Source: a virus. From it: DNA of 20,680 nucleotides. Made by a program: the position numbers and the translations under genes. Below, one piece after another: positions 10,818 to 17,840 of the stretch (position 1 is the stretch's first letter; each line of letters begins with the position of its first letter). The DNA lies in IMG/VR virus record IMGVR_UViG_3300027822_000042, positions 1 to 20,680 of that record, one strand, 5' to 3'. The notes under the pieces are model-generated. The model was not told the origin of the DNA. It ran no database searches and saw only the letters and a program-made list of their open reading frames with translations.

Positions 10818-11437
10818 ATCAGCCCTTCTTTTGCTTGCCCAACCATGCCCACCCACGGCTCAGCCATGTCTTGCAGAATCTCCCACGCAAAGTACGCTAA
10901 AGTAGCGTCATACAACGCATCGTGTTCTTGGCCTTCAATTCCGAGAGCATCCATTTTCTCTTTGGCGAGCCGCTTGACACGTTTCTTCAAAGTATCCCAC
11001 CGCCAAGGATTTGTGGATTCTATGCGCGGCAGTCCGATACTTCCCAAATACATACACAGAGCGTTCAGGTCTACGGTGCGTCGGGAGAACAGTAACCAAA
11101 GTTCCGGCATCCAATGTTGGAGAATAGCCATGTCGAATCCGCCGACGTTAAAACCTACCGGCCAAGGCTTGTGGATGTCGTGAGATTCAAAGAAGGATTG
11201 AATATTCCTGGTTGCCCATTCGCGACTTCGTCCAGAAGTTCGGATATCCTCTTGACTTAATCCATGAATTTTCTCAGCCTCTTCCGACCAGTCATCTATC
11301 GTGATAGGCCAATAGATCAACGTTTCATACGTTGCACCGTTCGGCAAATATATCCCGATCTGTATCGGCGCAGCGGTAGCAATATCGGTTCCGTTGGTTT
11401 CAAGGTCCAAACCTACGATTGTTTGTCCGCGCTTCAT
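10814..11437 (-). CDS. DEDDh 3'-5' exonuclease (DnaQ-like)
   Basis: A 207-aa protein with the exonuclease motifs in order: ExoI GLDLETNG (D11, E13), ExoII GFNVGGFD (N97, D102) and ExoIII EHDALYD (H172, D177). The H-x4-D form marks the DEDDh subgroup, which removes 3' nucleotides with two metal ions. Length fits a stand-alone phage exonuclease. ATG 11437 overlaps the previous stop (ATGA); a longer in-frame start is rejected. Probably acts in phage DNA replication proofreading, repair or host DNA breakdown. Confidence 0.88.
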   Translation of the reverse strand: MKRGQTIVGLDLETNGTDIATAAPIQIGIYLPNGATYETLIYWPITIDDWSEEAEKIHGLSQEDIRTSGRSREWATRNIQSFFESHDIHKPWPVGFNVGGFDMAILQHWMPELWLLFSRRTVDLNALCMYLGSIGLPRIESTNPWRWDTLKKRVKRLAKEKMDALGIEGQEHDALYDATLAYFAWEILQDMAEPWVGMVGQAKEGLI

Positions 11438-11688
11438 AGCGCTGGTAGGTAGGTGTATGTAAATGCTACGTTTGGCTGCGGAACGGGTTCTACCCCTTCG
11501 AACCATTGTGGATCAAGGGTAGCACGAGCGAGGCCGAGAATATCTTTGGAAGCTCCGGGCCATTCCGCTACTCGTTCTTTGGCAGCCTCTAGGGCCAAGT
11601 CTTCATCGTAAGCTTCAACAATGAAGGTACTGAGGTTGACCTGCCCTGTCCGGGAGCGATAGTTAAACAAAACTACGTATTCATTCAT
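11434..11688 (-). CDS. first gene of the leftward operon, hypothetical 84 aa
   Basis: ATG 11688 has AAGGAAG 4-5 nt upstream and a roughly 16-nt leader from the promoter at 11711-11740; a start seven codons upstream is disfavoured. The product MNEYVVLFNYRSRTGQVNLS... is an alpha/beta protein with a helix EDLALEAAKERVAEWP. It resembles small phage proteins with an 'EAYDEDLALEAAKE' helix but no functional family is recognised. Confidence 0.78.
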   Translation of the reverse strand: MNEYVVLFNYRSRTGQVNLSTFIVEAYDEDLALEAAKERVAEWPGASKDILGLARATLDPQWFEGVEPVPQPNVAFTYTYLPAL

Positions 11689-11707
11689 GTGTCTTCCTTT
11701 CGACACC

Positions 11708-11725
11708 ACAAGTGTACTACACCTT
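11708..11725 (-). repeat. 18-bp repeat with palindrome GTGTA-C-TACAC, copy 2
   Basis: Identical to 6345-6362. Here it overlaps the -10 and spacer of the promoter at the head of the leftward operon. The same element at an internal promoter 5.4 kb downstream suggests joint control of both transcripts. Confidence 0.65.
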
Positions 11726-11740
11726 AAGATCCGAAGTCAA
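11711..11740 (-). promoter_or_regulatory. leftward operon promoter TTGACT-18-TACACT
   Basis: On the minus strand -35 TTGACT (11740-11735) and -10 TACACT (11716-11711) are 18 bp apart. The start near 11704 gives a 16-nt leader with the Shine-Dalgarno of the first gene. This is the main candidate for driving the early minus-strand genes, and lies directly after the small-RNA terminator. Confidence 0.65.
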
Positions 11741-11747
11741 GTACCCA

Positions 11748-11938
11748 TAACAAAAGGACCAAAACGTTAGTCCTGGTCCCTCTGTTGTTTGTGTGTGATG
11801 ACAAGCGTAGCGTAGTCATCGTTAGAAGTCAAGGAGGTAACCGGGGGGCGGACTAGGTGAGAAAGGAAGAAAGCACCCGTCCGGTGTTCACACACAAACG
11901 AAAACTCGCATCCCCCCGGCTGTACTGGGCGGGTACAG
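11748..11938 (-). ncRNA. structured small RNA with predicted pseudoknot and anti-SD motif
   Basis: A transcript of about 190 nt on the minus strand, framed by a promoter (11944-11971) and an intrinsic terminator (11749-11779). Helices in RNA order: P1 CUGUAC/GUACAG (11938-11933 / 11925-11920) with a 7-nt loop; P2 CCGGGGGG/CCCCCCGG (11919-11912 / 11848-11841, 8 bp); P3 GUUUGUGUGUGA/UCACACACAAAC (11899-11888 / 11798-11787, 12 bp). P3 begins inside the P2 loop and ends outside it, so P2 and P3 form a pseudoknot. CGGAC/GUCCG (11883-11879 / 11853-11849) can extend P2; a GAUGAC/GUCAUC hairpin lies between. The unpaired ACCUCCUU (11838-11831) matches the 16S rRNA anti-Shine-Dalgarno. No known RNA family recognised. 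Confidence 0.6.
11749..11779 (-). terminator. intrinsic terminator ending the small RNA
   Basis: On the minus strand GGACCA (11779-11774) pairs with TGGTCC (11761-11756) across a 12-nt loop and is followed by TTTTGTT. A second, overlapping AGGAC/GTCCT pairing is possible. It stands between the small RNA and the leftward operon promoter and so separates the two transcripts. Confidence 0.6.
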
Positions 11939-11943
11939 GACAG

Positions 11944-11971
11944 ATCATAGCATATGATTTTTGCTTGGCAA
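11944..11971 (-). promoter_or_regulatory. promoter for the small RNA, TTGCCA-16-TATGAT
   Basis: On the minus strand -35 TTGCCA (11971-11966) and -10 TATGAT (11949-11944) are 16 bp apart. Transcription would start at 11938-11936, exactly at the first base pair of hairpin P1. That coincidence supports both calls. On the plus strand the same bases could look like a weak AT-rich hairpin with a T run. Confidence 0.55.
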
Positions 11972-12051
11972 ATAACCCAGAAACGCAGAGGCCGGGGGAC
12001 ACTCAGTTAAGTGCCAATCCCCGGCGTACTTGCTGACGGGACGCTCACTCG
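11972..12051. other. non-coding gap with one strong hairpin (11991-12025)
   Basis: GCCGGGG (11991-11997) and CCCCGGC (12019-12025) form a perfect 7-bp stem whose loop contains a second stem CACT/AGTG. No T tract follows on either strand, so it is probably not a terminator; it could be an RNA-processing or protein-binding site. Nothing else is recognisable here. Confidence 0.4.
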
Positions 12052-12246
12052 TTATGCCGCCAACCCAGAAATAACCATATCGGTAGGGCTATAGTTCTGC
12101 CAACTAGCTTTCGGATATTCGCGTATAGGTATAGGTTTCTTCCGTGGTGGCGCTGGCTTGCTAGGTGCGTGGGGAACAGTCCTAACTGGACGTTTCTTTT
12201 TTCCGCCTCACAAAAACCAGTCGGCTATTTGAGTAACATTATTCAC
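12052..12246 (-). pseudogene. leaderless small gene with in-frame UGA (readthrough or pseudogene)
   Basis: A GTG at 12246 follows the minus-strand -10 TATACT by 6 nt, as in a leaderless gene. It reads MNNVTQIADWFL, then TGA, then continues in the same frame for 51 codons, from GGKKKRPVRTVPHAP through a Pro/Arg/Lys-rich part to YSPTDMVISGLAA and TAA at 12052. Restoring a Trp at codon 13 would give a natural 64-aa protein. TGA is a normal stop elsewhere in this window, so general recoding is excluded. Possibilities: nonsense mutation, stop readthrough, or chance. No other gene explains this stretch. Confidence 0.4.
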
Positions 12247-12260
12247 GATGCTAGTATAGT
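12229..12260 (+). promoter_or_regulatory. rightward promoter, overlapping a leftward -10
   Basis: On the plus strand TTGAGT (12229-12234) is followed at 17 bp by TAGTAT (12252-12257); TATAGT (12255-12260) is a better -10 at 20 bp. The ATG of the next gene is at 12268, 7 nt after TATAGT, suggesting a leaderless transcript. On the minus strand the same bases give TATACT (12258-12253) for the gene starting at 12246. The two -10 elements share bases, so the polymerases must compete. Confidence 0.5.
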
Positions 12261-12267
12261 CCCCGTT

Positions 12268-12441
12268 ATGGCTAAAATACCAGGGGCCGGAACCCCAAAC
12301 GATAAAGGCATGACGCAGATAAATCTACGCGTCAACAATGGACTTTACACGGCTATTTCTAATTACGCCATTGAAGAAAAGTCTAGTCTCAGCAATGAAA
12401 TCCGAAAAGCCATAACGCATTATCTAAACGAAAGGCTGTAA
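12268..12441 (+). CDS. ribbon-helix-helix DNA-binding protein, 57 aa
   Basis: The ATG at 12268 lies at the predicted transcription start and lacks a Shine-Dalgarno, so the gene is probably leaderless; a 33-codon upstream extension crosses the promoter and is rejected. After a flexible MAKIPGAGTPNDKG, a strand (MTQINLRVNN) and two helices (GLYTAISNYAIEEK; LSNEIRKAITHYLNERL) match the Arc/MetJ ribbon-helix-helix fold. Such dimers bind operators. Its position at the divergent promoter suggests control of the arms or autoregulation. It could alternatively be a diverged small terminase, but length argues against it. Confidence 0.75.
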   Translation: MAKIPGAGTPNDKGMTQINLRVNNGLYTAISNYAIEEKSSLSNEIRKAITHYLNERL

Positions 12442-12872
12442 TGCTTGCATTACTAACAATTGCGGCTTGGCGGGTCACACATTTCCTACAAGAAGACTCT
12501 CTCTTCGAATCCGTGCGAGAGTTTTTCTTTTGGTTCTTCCCTCCTGAGGGTTGGTACACGGTTTCGAGCGAAGATGATGGGTTAGCCCCGGCCACACTTC
12601 CCGGTGCTTTTACTATCACTCGTTACCGCACCGAACGCGAGTTTCAACTTTTCGTTGACGACGAAGGTGCCCGCTTTTACTACGCTAAAAGGCAATCAAA
12701 AATTGGGGAACTTTTTTCCTGCCTTTGGTGTCTCTCCATTTGGGTCGCGGCCGCAACGGTAGCTATTTACTATTCAATCGTTCCCGGTATTTCGACCATT
12801 GACCAATTGGTTTATTGGCTGGTCGTTGCGTCCGGTATTGTTGTAACCGAAAAACTAGTCGCTAAGCTGTAG
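12441..12872 (+). CDS. DUF1360-like membrane protein, 143 aa
   Basis: The ATG overlaps the previous TAA by one base (TAATG). Hydrophobic segments lie at residues about 1-15, 92-112 and 118-140, with a soluble insert between (FPPEGWYTVSSEDDGLAPAT...). The FSCLWCLSIWVA motif (CxxCLS-W) and the early WRVTHFL match DUF1360, a phage and bacterial inner-membrane family of unknown role. In actinophages such genes sit among structural genes. Here it precedes the portal. Confidence 0.75.
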   Translation: MLALLTIAAWRVTHFLQEDSLFESVREFFFWFFPPEGWYTVSSEDDGLAPATLPGAFTITRYRTEREFQLFVDDEGARFYYAKRQSKIGELFSCLWCLSIWVAAATVAIYYSIVPGISTIDQLVYWLVVASGIVVTEKLVAKL

Positions 12873-12881
12873 AGTAGACAC

Positions 12882-14600
12882 ATGCCTGTAGATAACACTC
12901 ATGCCCTGACCGCTTCTGGTGAACGGGTTTCTCGTACTCGCAATTCAAACCCGCTTGATCTTTACCTTCAGGGCGAGACTGGTATTCGCGAAATGCAGGA
13001 ACAAGCTTGGAAATATTTCGACAAAGTTGGCGAAGTTCCTTTTGTCGGGCAGTCCCTCATTGGTAACCGTATTAAAAAGTACGCGTTCTTTCCTGCATGG
13101 GAAAATGAAAAGGGCGACATTAAGCCTTTGGCTGACGTTGACCACGGGTTGTCTGATCGTGAACTTGACTTGATCAATACTGTTTTCGGTACCGTTCGCA
13201 CGAAAGCTGGTGGAGCGCCAGAGTTTTGGTCTTTGACTGCTGAGAATACTTTCGTAGGTGCGGAAGCGTCACTTATCCTTGAACCTAAACGTCAGTACTT
13301 TGATGTAGTTTCGCCACTGGAAGTTAAGAACAGCCCCGGTGGTGGGTTTACTCTTGACGGAAAGAATATTCCAGTCACTCGCCTTTTCCGCATTTGGCTA
13401 CCGCATCCAAAGAAACCCTCACGTCCCTACACTCCACTGTTTTCTTCATTCGGAACCCTGGACGACATTTACTGGATGACAAGGTATCTTTCGCAGCGTA
13501 CTCGCAATCGTTTGGTACAAAATGATATTCTTGTTCTGCCGAATTCGATCACCCCACCTGATATTGACCCGGCCCGTTCTGATGCGCAGAATATTGGACC
13601 TCAGGATAAGCTAAACAATTTCGAGAGTGCTTTCCGACAGTTGGCCCGCGAGAATATTTCTCTCTCCGGCAACAATGCTCCGATGCCTATGATTGTGTTT
13701 GCGCCCGACGGTACTGCCAAGGATGTTTCCTGGATTACGGCAGAACACAAGATTGATCCTTCACTTTTGGTGTACCTGCATCAACTCCGTGAACGGTTTG
13801 CCAATAACGTTTCTGTCCCAACCGAGATGGTTACAGGCTTGGCTTCTGCTAATCACTGGGGGGCAGCCACAATTGAGGATGACTTAGAGTACTCCCATAT
13901 TGGTCCCCTTGCTAATACTCTTTCAATGTCCGTTACGCTATCGTATTTCCGGCCAGCTATTCGAGCTATAGGTGAAAAGCAAGATGACCAAATTTTCATT
14001 CCCGAAGATAAGCTTTCACGTATCCGAATCGGTTACTCGTCTCTTCGCAAATCTGAAAACCCGGATTATGTGCGTAATATTTTGCGGGCTTATGACCTTG
14101 GTGTTGTCGGCGAGGAACCTGTGGCGGATGCTTTGGGGATACCACGGAACCTAATTCTTACTGCCAAGGAACGTGCCGAACGCCTGGAAGCTCGTAAGGG
14201 AAATGGTGATTCCAACGAATCGGCACCGTCGCGGCAACAGGATCAGCGCAACCAACCCAAGTCTGCGCCCGCAGACGAGGACCGCTCGCGTGACGGTTTC
14301 AATAATTTTGTTGGCTTACTTTCCCACGAGATTCACAGAACAGCAGGCAATCGCCTACTAAACTGGGCAAATGCCAACCCAGATATCGCTGACGGTTTGC
14401 AGTTAGCTTCTGACCCTGCACAGGTTGGTCGCTATGCTGGACGTTCTACCCTTGCCGAGCTTGGTAAAACTGAGTCGTCCCTGTGGAAAGGCATGTCGGA
14501 TCGTATTAAAGATTCTGCACGCTTTTATAGTGATCCTCAAGAAATTCTTGATAACCTTACTGATATTTCTGAGTCAATCCAGAATGGCTTTTGGTCCTAG
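12882..14600 (+). CDS. phage portal protein
   Basis: A 572-aa protein starting MPVDNTHALTASGERVSRTR with no strong Shine-Dalgarno. The central and C-terminal parts have portal features: LRERFANNVSVPTEMVTGLA, NHWGAATIEDDLEYSHIGPL and ANTLSMSVTLSYFRPAI, the pattern of actinophage portals in which a helical stem follows the 'NHW...ED' motif. Portals form the dodecameric DNA gate at the capsid vertex and the terminase docking site. The last 140 residues are hydrophilic (GNGDSNESAPSRQQDQRN). Followed by the protease, as usual. Confidence 0.85.
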   Translation: MPVDNTHALTASGERVSRTRNSNPLDLYLQGETGIREMQEQAWKYFDKVGEVPFVGQSLIGNRIKKYAFFPAWENEKGDIKPLADVDHGLSDRELDLINTVFGTVRTKAGGAPEFWSLTAENTFVGAEASLILEPKRQYFDVVSPLEVKNSPGGGFTLDGKNIPVTRLFRIWLPHPKKPSRPYTPLFSSFGTLDDIYWMTRYLSQRTRNRLVQNDILVLPNSITPPDIDPARSDAQNIGPQDKLNNFESAFRQLARENISLSGNNAPMPMIVFAPDGTAKDVSWITAEHKIDPSLLVYLHQLRERFANNVSVPTEMVTGLASANHWGAATIEDDLEYSHIGPLANTLSMSVTLSYFRPAIRAIGEKQDDQIFIPEDKLSRIRIGYSSLRKSENPDYVRNILRAYDLGVVGEEPVADALGIPRNLILTAKERAERLEARKGNGDSNESAPSRQQDQRNQPKSAPADEDRSRDGFNNFVGLLSHEIHRTAGNRLLNWANANPDIADGLQLASDPAQVGRYAGRSTLAELGKTESSLWKGMSDRIKDSARFYSDPQEILDNLTDISESIQNGFWS

Positions 14601-14607
14601 TAGGATT

Positions 14608-14623
14608 ACTAGCACTAGCTAGT
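14608..14623 (+). promoter_or_regulatory. hairpin just before the protease ribosome site
   Basis: ACTAGC-ACTA-GCTAGT forms a 6-bp stem with a 4-nt loop, ending 1 nt before the AAGGA Shine-Dalgarno of the protease gene. No T tract follows, so it is not a terminator. It could lower or tune translation or stop an exonuclease. Flanking CTAGTAGGATT and CTAGTAAGGATT are near-repeats. Confidence 0.35.
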
Positions 14624-14634
14624 AAGGATTTTTC

Positions 14635-15912
14635 ATGGACGTGACCATTAACATTGGTGACAAGGATTCCATTGTTGTTGATGGTGAACCTCTCGTCGCC
14701 GCGCCAATCCCTGACACTTCGCCAGATAACGAAGAAACTGCCAAGGGTGAACAGTTTTATATTCAGATAATTCCTGAAGGTCGCGAAACTGACGATAAGC
14801 GGTTCTTTGAATTTGGCTCTCTGGAAATGCGCGAGCTTCCCGTACCGTTGATGATGCAAAAAGAAACGCAGCCGGGACACTTCAACTCCGTCTATGTGGG
14901 TTCTATTACCAACATTTGGCGTTCCGGAAGTTTCATTGTTGGTACTGGCAACTTTGACGATCCAAAGAAAAATGAGGACGCTGATACTGCCGCTCGTCTT
15001 GTTAGTGAAGGGTCGTTCAACCGCGTATCTGCCGACTTGGTCGACATCGAAGTTCGGTATGAGTGGGGACTTGACGATGAAGGTTTTGAAGAATTGGAGC
15101 GCATGGTATTTACTCGCGCCAAAGTTGCCGCGGCTACCATTGTTGCCGTCTCTGCCTTTGACGAGGCTCGCATACATCTCGGCCCAGCGCCAGAACCAGA
15201 AGATGCCCTTGTAGCTTCCGTGTATCCTGAAGGTTTCCGTGAAGCCTTCTCGGCCCCCGAACATGATGCCCCATATCCACTTACCGTTACGGAACTAGAA
15301 TCCGGTATTCGCCAACTAACTGGCTATGTGGCACTGTGGTCTACCTGCCACATAGGTAAAGCAAAGAGCTGTGTAACGGCACCACATTCGTCTACGAACT
15401 ATGCTGCCTTCCAGACTGGCCTACATGACGATATTCCCGTTGGCGTGCTTACAATGGATACTGGACATGCAAAGATTCGCCTGAATCTTGAGAACACGGT
15501 TCGTCATTATGACGATACGGGAACAGTTGCCGCGTATATCCAGCTTTCGGAAAACGAACACGGTATTTTGATGACGGGATATGTTGAGCCAGCACTTGAC
15601 GATACTGCCATTCGTCGGCTCACCGCATGTTCGGTTTCTGGTGACTGGCGTTATGACCCCAAAGCTAAGAATCTTGAACTGGCTGCCGTACTAGCTGTGC
15701 CCACCCCAGGATTCCAAACGCCGCGCGCTTTCGAAGCTGCTCCCGGTAAACAACTTTCTCTCGTTGCCGCCGGTTCATATTGCCGTCCATGTGCAGAACC
15801 GATCGAAACAATAGACGATATTCTTGAGGCACATTTTGGTGTCGAAATTGCCGAAATAGCTGAATCTGATCTCATTACCTACATTGACAAACTGTTAGAT
15901 AGGGTCGAATAA
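14635..15912 (+). CDS. capsid maturation protease, putative
   Basis: A 425-aa protein with AAGGA 6 nt before the ATG. The N-terminal half (QFYIQIIPEGRETDDKRF, MRELPVPLMM, SFNRVSADLVDIEV) and the second half (GYVALWSTCHIGKAKSC, FQTG, PVGVLTMDTGHA, GYVEPALDD) match long actinophage head-maturation proteases encoded after the portal. TMDTGHA probably holds a catalytic His; the catalytic Ser or other partner cannot be fixed by eye. Role: cleaving the scaffold/capsid delta region in the immature head. The fused scaffold on the capsid protein at 17976 is the expected substrate. Confidence 0.75.
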   Translation: MDVTINIGDKDSIVVDGEPLVAAPIPDTSPDNEETAKGEQFYIQIIPEGRETDDKRFFEFGSLEMRELPVPLMMQKETQPGHFNSVYVGSITNIWRSGSFIVGTGNFDDPKKNEDADTAARLVSEGSFNRVSADLVDIEVRYEWGLDDEGFEELERMVFTRAKVAAATIVAVSAFDEARIHLGPAPEPEDALVASVYPEGFREAFSAPEHDAPYPLTVTELESGIRQLTGYVALWSTCHIGKAKSCVTAPHSSTNYAAFQTGLHDDIPVGVLTMDTGHAKIRLNLENTVRHYDDTGTVAAYIQLSENEHGILMTGYVEPALDDTAIRRLTACSVSGDWRYDPKAKNLELAAVLAVPTPGFQTPRAFEAAPGKQLSLVAAGSYCRPCAEPIETIDDILEAHFGVEIAEIAESDLITYIDKLLDRVE

Positions 15913-16746
15913 ATGGCTCAATGTTGCGACTGTACCTGCGAAACTGAATTTTGCACCCTTGCTGATCCACCCATTATTCGATGCGTAGATCCGAGCGGAT
16001 GCGTTCACTTTGGCTTAGACTTTACCGACACTAACTGTATCCATTTGGAAACAAATGGAACCGGACAACTGGAAGCGTCACCTATCATTTCTCCCAATTC
16101 TGGGAATAGTGTTGAGTGTCTTAGTAACGGCCTCTATGCCCCCACCGCTTCAGCGTCGAGCAATCCCTGCAATGCACTGTCGGTCCTGTCAAATGGGTTT
16201 CACGTCCAGCAACAGGGTGCCGTGCCAATCTCATATTTTGAAGATTACACTTTAGGCTATTCGCTAGCCCCCGGAGATGTTGCCGTTAACCAAAAATATC
16301 ATATGCAGTCGAGCGTTATTGCTAGTCCGCCTTTGTTGTTTAATGGATCACCAACCTCCGCTGGATGGTCTACCGTTTCAGTTGCAAACCCGTCAGCGTG
16401 CAAGACTGCCCACATGTTTTACAATTTACAATCGTCCGACGTTTTGGTTAGTGGACTTGCGGGTACCAGTACAGCCTGGCGTTTGCTTTTCCGTGCTGCC
16501 GTTTTCGATCCGGTGACAACCAACATTATTGAACTTGGTCCCGGAACACTTTTCAACGGTGACAATGGAAATTTCCAAGGACTGCCCGTCCACGATACTG
16601 ATCGTATCCAAACTTTGGTTGCCGGATATTCTGGCAACTGGCGCATAACGGGCCTTATGGAAGTTTTGCAAGTTGGTGACACTACTCTGAACTTCAGCAA
16701 TGTTGGCCTGTTATTCATGTCAGGCTTGGTTGTGGTGGATTACTAA
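15913..16746 (+). CDS. putative virion fiber or decoration protein, Cys-rich N-terminus
   Basis: A 277-aa protein whose ATG directly follows the protease TAA. The first 60 residues hold nine Cys (MAQCCDCTCETEFC... RCVDPSGC... TNCIHL), then LEASPIISPNSGNSVECLSN resembles the 'ISPDxGNxLxCxxNGLYVP' strands of phage fiber and head-decoration proteins. The rest is rich in beta-strand and Gly/Ser/Asn. The Cys cluster would need disulfides or metal in the virion. No enzyme motif. Function by context only. Confidence 0.55.
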   Translation: MAQCCDCTCETEFCTLADPPIIRCVDPSGCVHFGLDFTDTNCIHLETNGTGQLEASPIISPNSGNSVECLSNGLYAPTASASSNPCNALSVLSNGFHVQQQGAVPISYFEDYTLGYSLAPGDVAVNQKYHMQSSVIASPPLLFNGSPTSAGWSTVSVANPSACKTAHMFYNLQSSDVLVSGLAGTSTAWRLLFRAAVFDPVTTNIIELGPGTLFNGDNGNFQGLPVHDTDRIQTLVAGYSGNWRITGLMEVLQVGDTTLNFSNVGLLFMSGLVVVDY

Positions 16747-17568
16747 ATGAGGTACCCGAAAGCTATATGGCTGCCCCGCAGCCCGTCAGGTGGTAGCTAT
16801 GTTGGGGGGAGTCCTCGCGGCGTACTCCATACCACCGAAACCCATAATTGGGCTGGGGCAAAGTATTACCACATAGAGTACAATCCCAATGCAGCGCCAG
16901 GGAAAAAGTGGCGACAATATCGCTTATTTGAACGTTCAGCATATGGGCTACGTCATCCGTCCTCAACGCCTCAAACTAATCGACAAGGGACGGCCTGCAT
17001 TCAGGTTGCCGTCACGGGATATGCAGGCAATTCACATAATTGGGGTGACGAAGTTTATGCAGACTTGGCAGAATTTATTGCCTGGTCTAACGAGAATTTT
17101 GGCATCAAACCTTGGTCTCGCTATGACGTTGGCCACAACGGTTCAGCTTATGGGGAAAAAGGTACAGCTAGGATGCTGTGGGATGAATGGTTAGAACATG
17201 ACGGATGGTGCGCCCACCAAGAGGTTCCTTCTAATTCTCACTGGGACGCAGGTAAGGTAGATTGGACACGACTTTTAGGAGATGGAATGACCCCGGAACA
17301 AAGAGCATCATTGGATTGGCTTGAAGAAATGCGACCCTGGTTGGATTCCTTCATTTATTCAACAACTGAAGGCGTCGACCAGAAAGACCCGAATGGTGGG
17401 CAGTCGTCCCCATTTTTCCCTGAAGTTCTTATCCCGTATCATCGGAACGAACGCAAGGAACTTGAGGCCCGCGTTGCCGCCCTTGAAAATTCAAGCAATG
17501 GGGTTGGCGAACTTGAAGTTACAACCGAAACCATTGAAGTCGTCACTAATGTAACAATTGTTCCATAA
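16747..17568 (+). CDS. lysA: N-acetylmuramoyl-L-alanine amidase endolysin
   Basis: A 273-aa protein whose ATG directly follows a TAA. The amidase_2/PGRP fold is recognisable: GVLHTTETHNW with zinc His28, then YDVGHNGS and CAHQEVPSNSHWDAGK, with His157 and His165 as likely further ligands. It cleaves the amide between muramic acid and the stem peptide at lysis. Residues 180-260 hold a linker and a helix (RKELEARVAALENS), not a known wall-binding domain. No signal peptide, so release depends on the holin that follows. Lysin beside head genes is unusual. Confidence 0.85.
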   Translation: MRYPKAIWLPRSPSGGSYVGGSPRGVLHTTETHNWAGAKYYHIEYNPNAAPGKKWRQYRLFERSAYGLRHPSSTPQTNRQGTACIQVAVTGYAGNSHNWGDEVYADLAEFIAWSNENFGIKPWSRYDVGHNGSAYGEKGTARMLWDEWLEHDGWCAHQEVPSNSHWDAGKVDWTRLLGDGMTPEQRASLDWLEEMRPWLDSFIYSTTEGVDQKDPNGGQSSPFFPEVLIPYHRNERKELEARVAALENSSNGVGELEVTTETIEVVTNVTIVP

Positions 17569-17583
17569 ATGACCGGAGGAAAA

Positions 17584-17820
17584 ATGGACGGCTTTATCGC
17601 CTATGTTCGTACGTTTGTTCCAATTGCTATCGGAGCAGTTGTGACTTTCTTGGCACGCCAATTTGACATCGTGATTGATAGCGAATCCGCACAAGGTGCA
17701 GTTTTGTTTGTCAATGCAGTTGTAACTGGTGCCTACTATGCCCTGATTAAGTATGCCGAAACACGTTTCCCGTGGATTGGTTGGCTGATCGGCTACGCCA
17801 AATCGCCCACATACCTATAG
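17584..17820 (+). CDS. holin
   Basis: A 78-aa protein; ATG 17584 has GGAGG 4 nt upstream, while an in-frame ATG at 17569 lacks one. The protein MDGFIAYVRTFVPIAIGAVV... has membrane helices at about residues 8-24 and 40-58, then WIGWLIGYAKSPTYL, the ending typical of actinophage holins. Holins form inner-membrane lesions that let the lysin reach peptidoglycan. It directly follows the amidase, completing a lysis cassette. Confidence 0.8.
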   Translation: MDGFIAYVRTFVPIAIGAVVTFLARQFDIVIDSESAQGAVLFVNAVVTGAYYALIKYAETRFPWIGWLIGYAKSPTYL

Positions 17821-17840
17821 GGAAAACTTAACCTCAACTG

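Noticed and set aside
11944-11963. Plus-strand AT-rich hairpin plus T run as a terminator
   Set aside because: The stem is six mostly A-T pairs; the same bases make a better minus-strand promoter for the small RNA.
11857-12036. Plus-strand GTG frame of 59 codons in the control region
   Set aside because: The AAGGAGG upstream is about 20 nt away, the composition is not protein-like (rare codons, no motif), and it overlaps the structured minus-strand RNA and its promoter.
12169-12267. 33-codon N-terminal extension of the ribbon-helix-helix gene
   Set aside because: It crosses the predicted promoter and has no ribosome site; the fold begins after the ATG at 12268.
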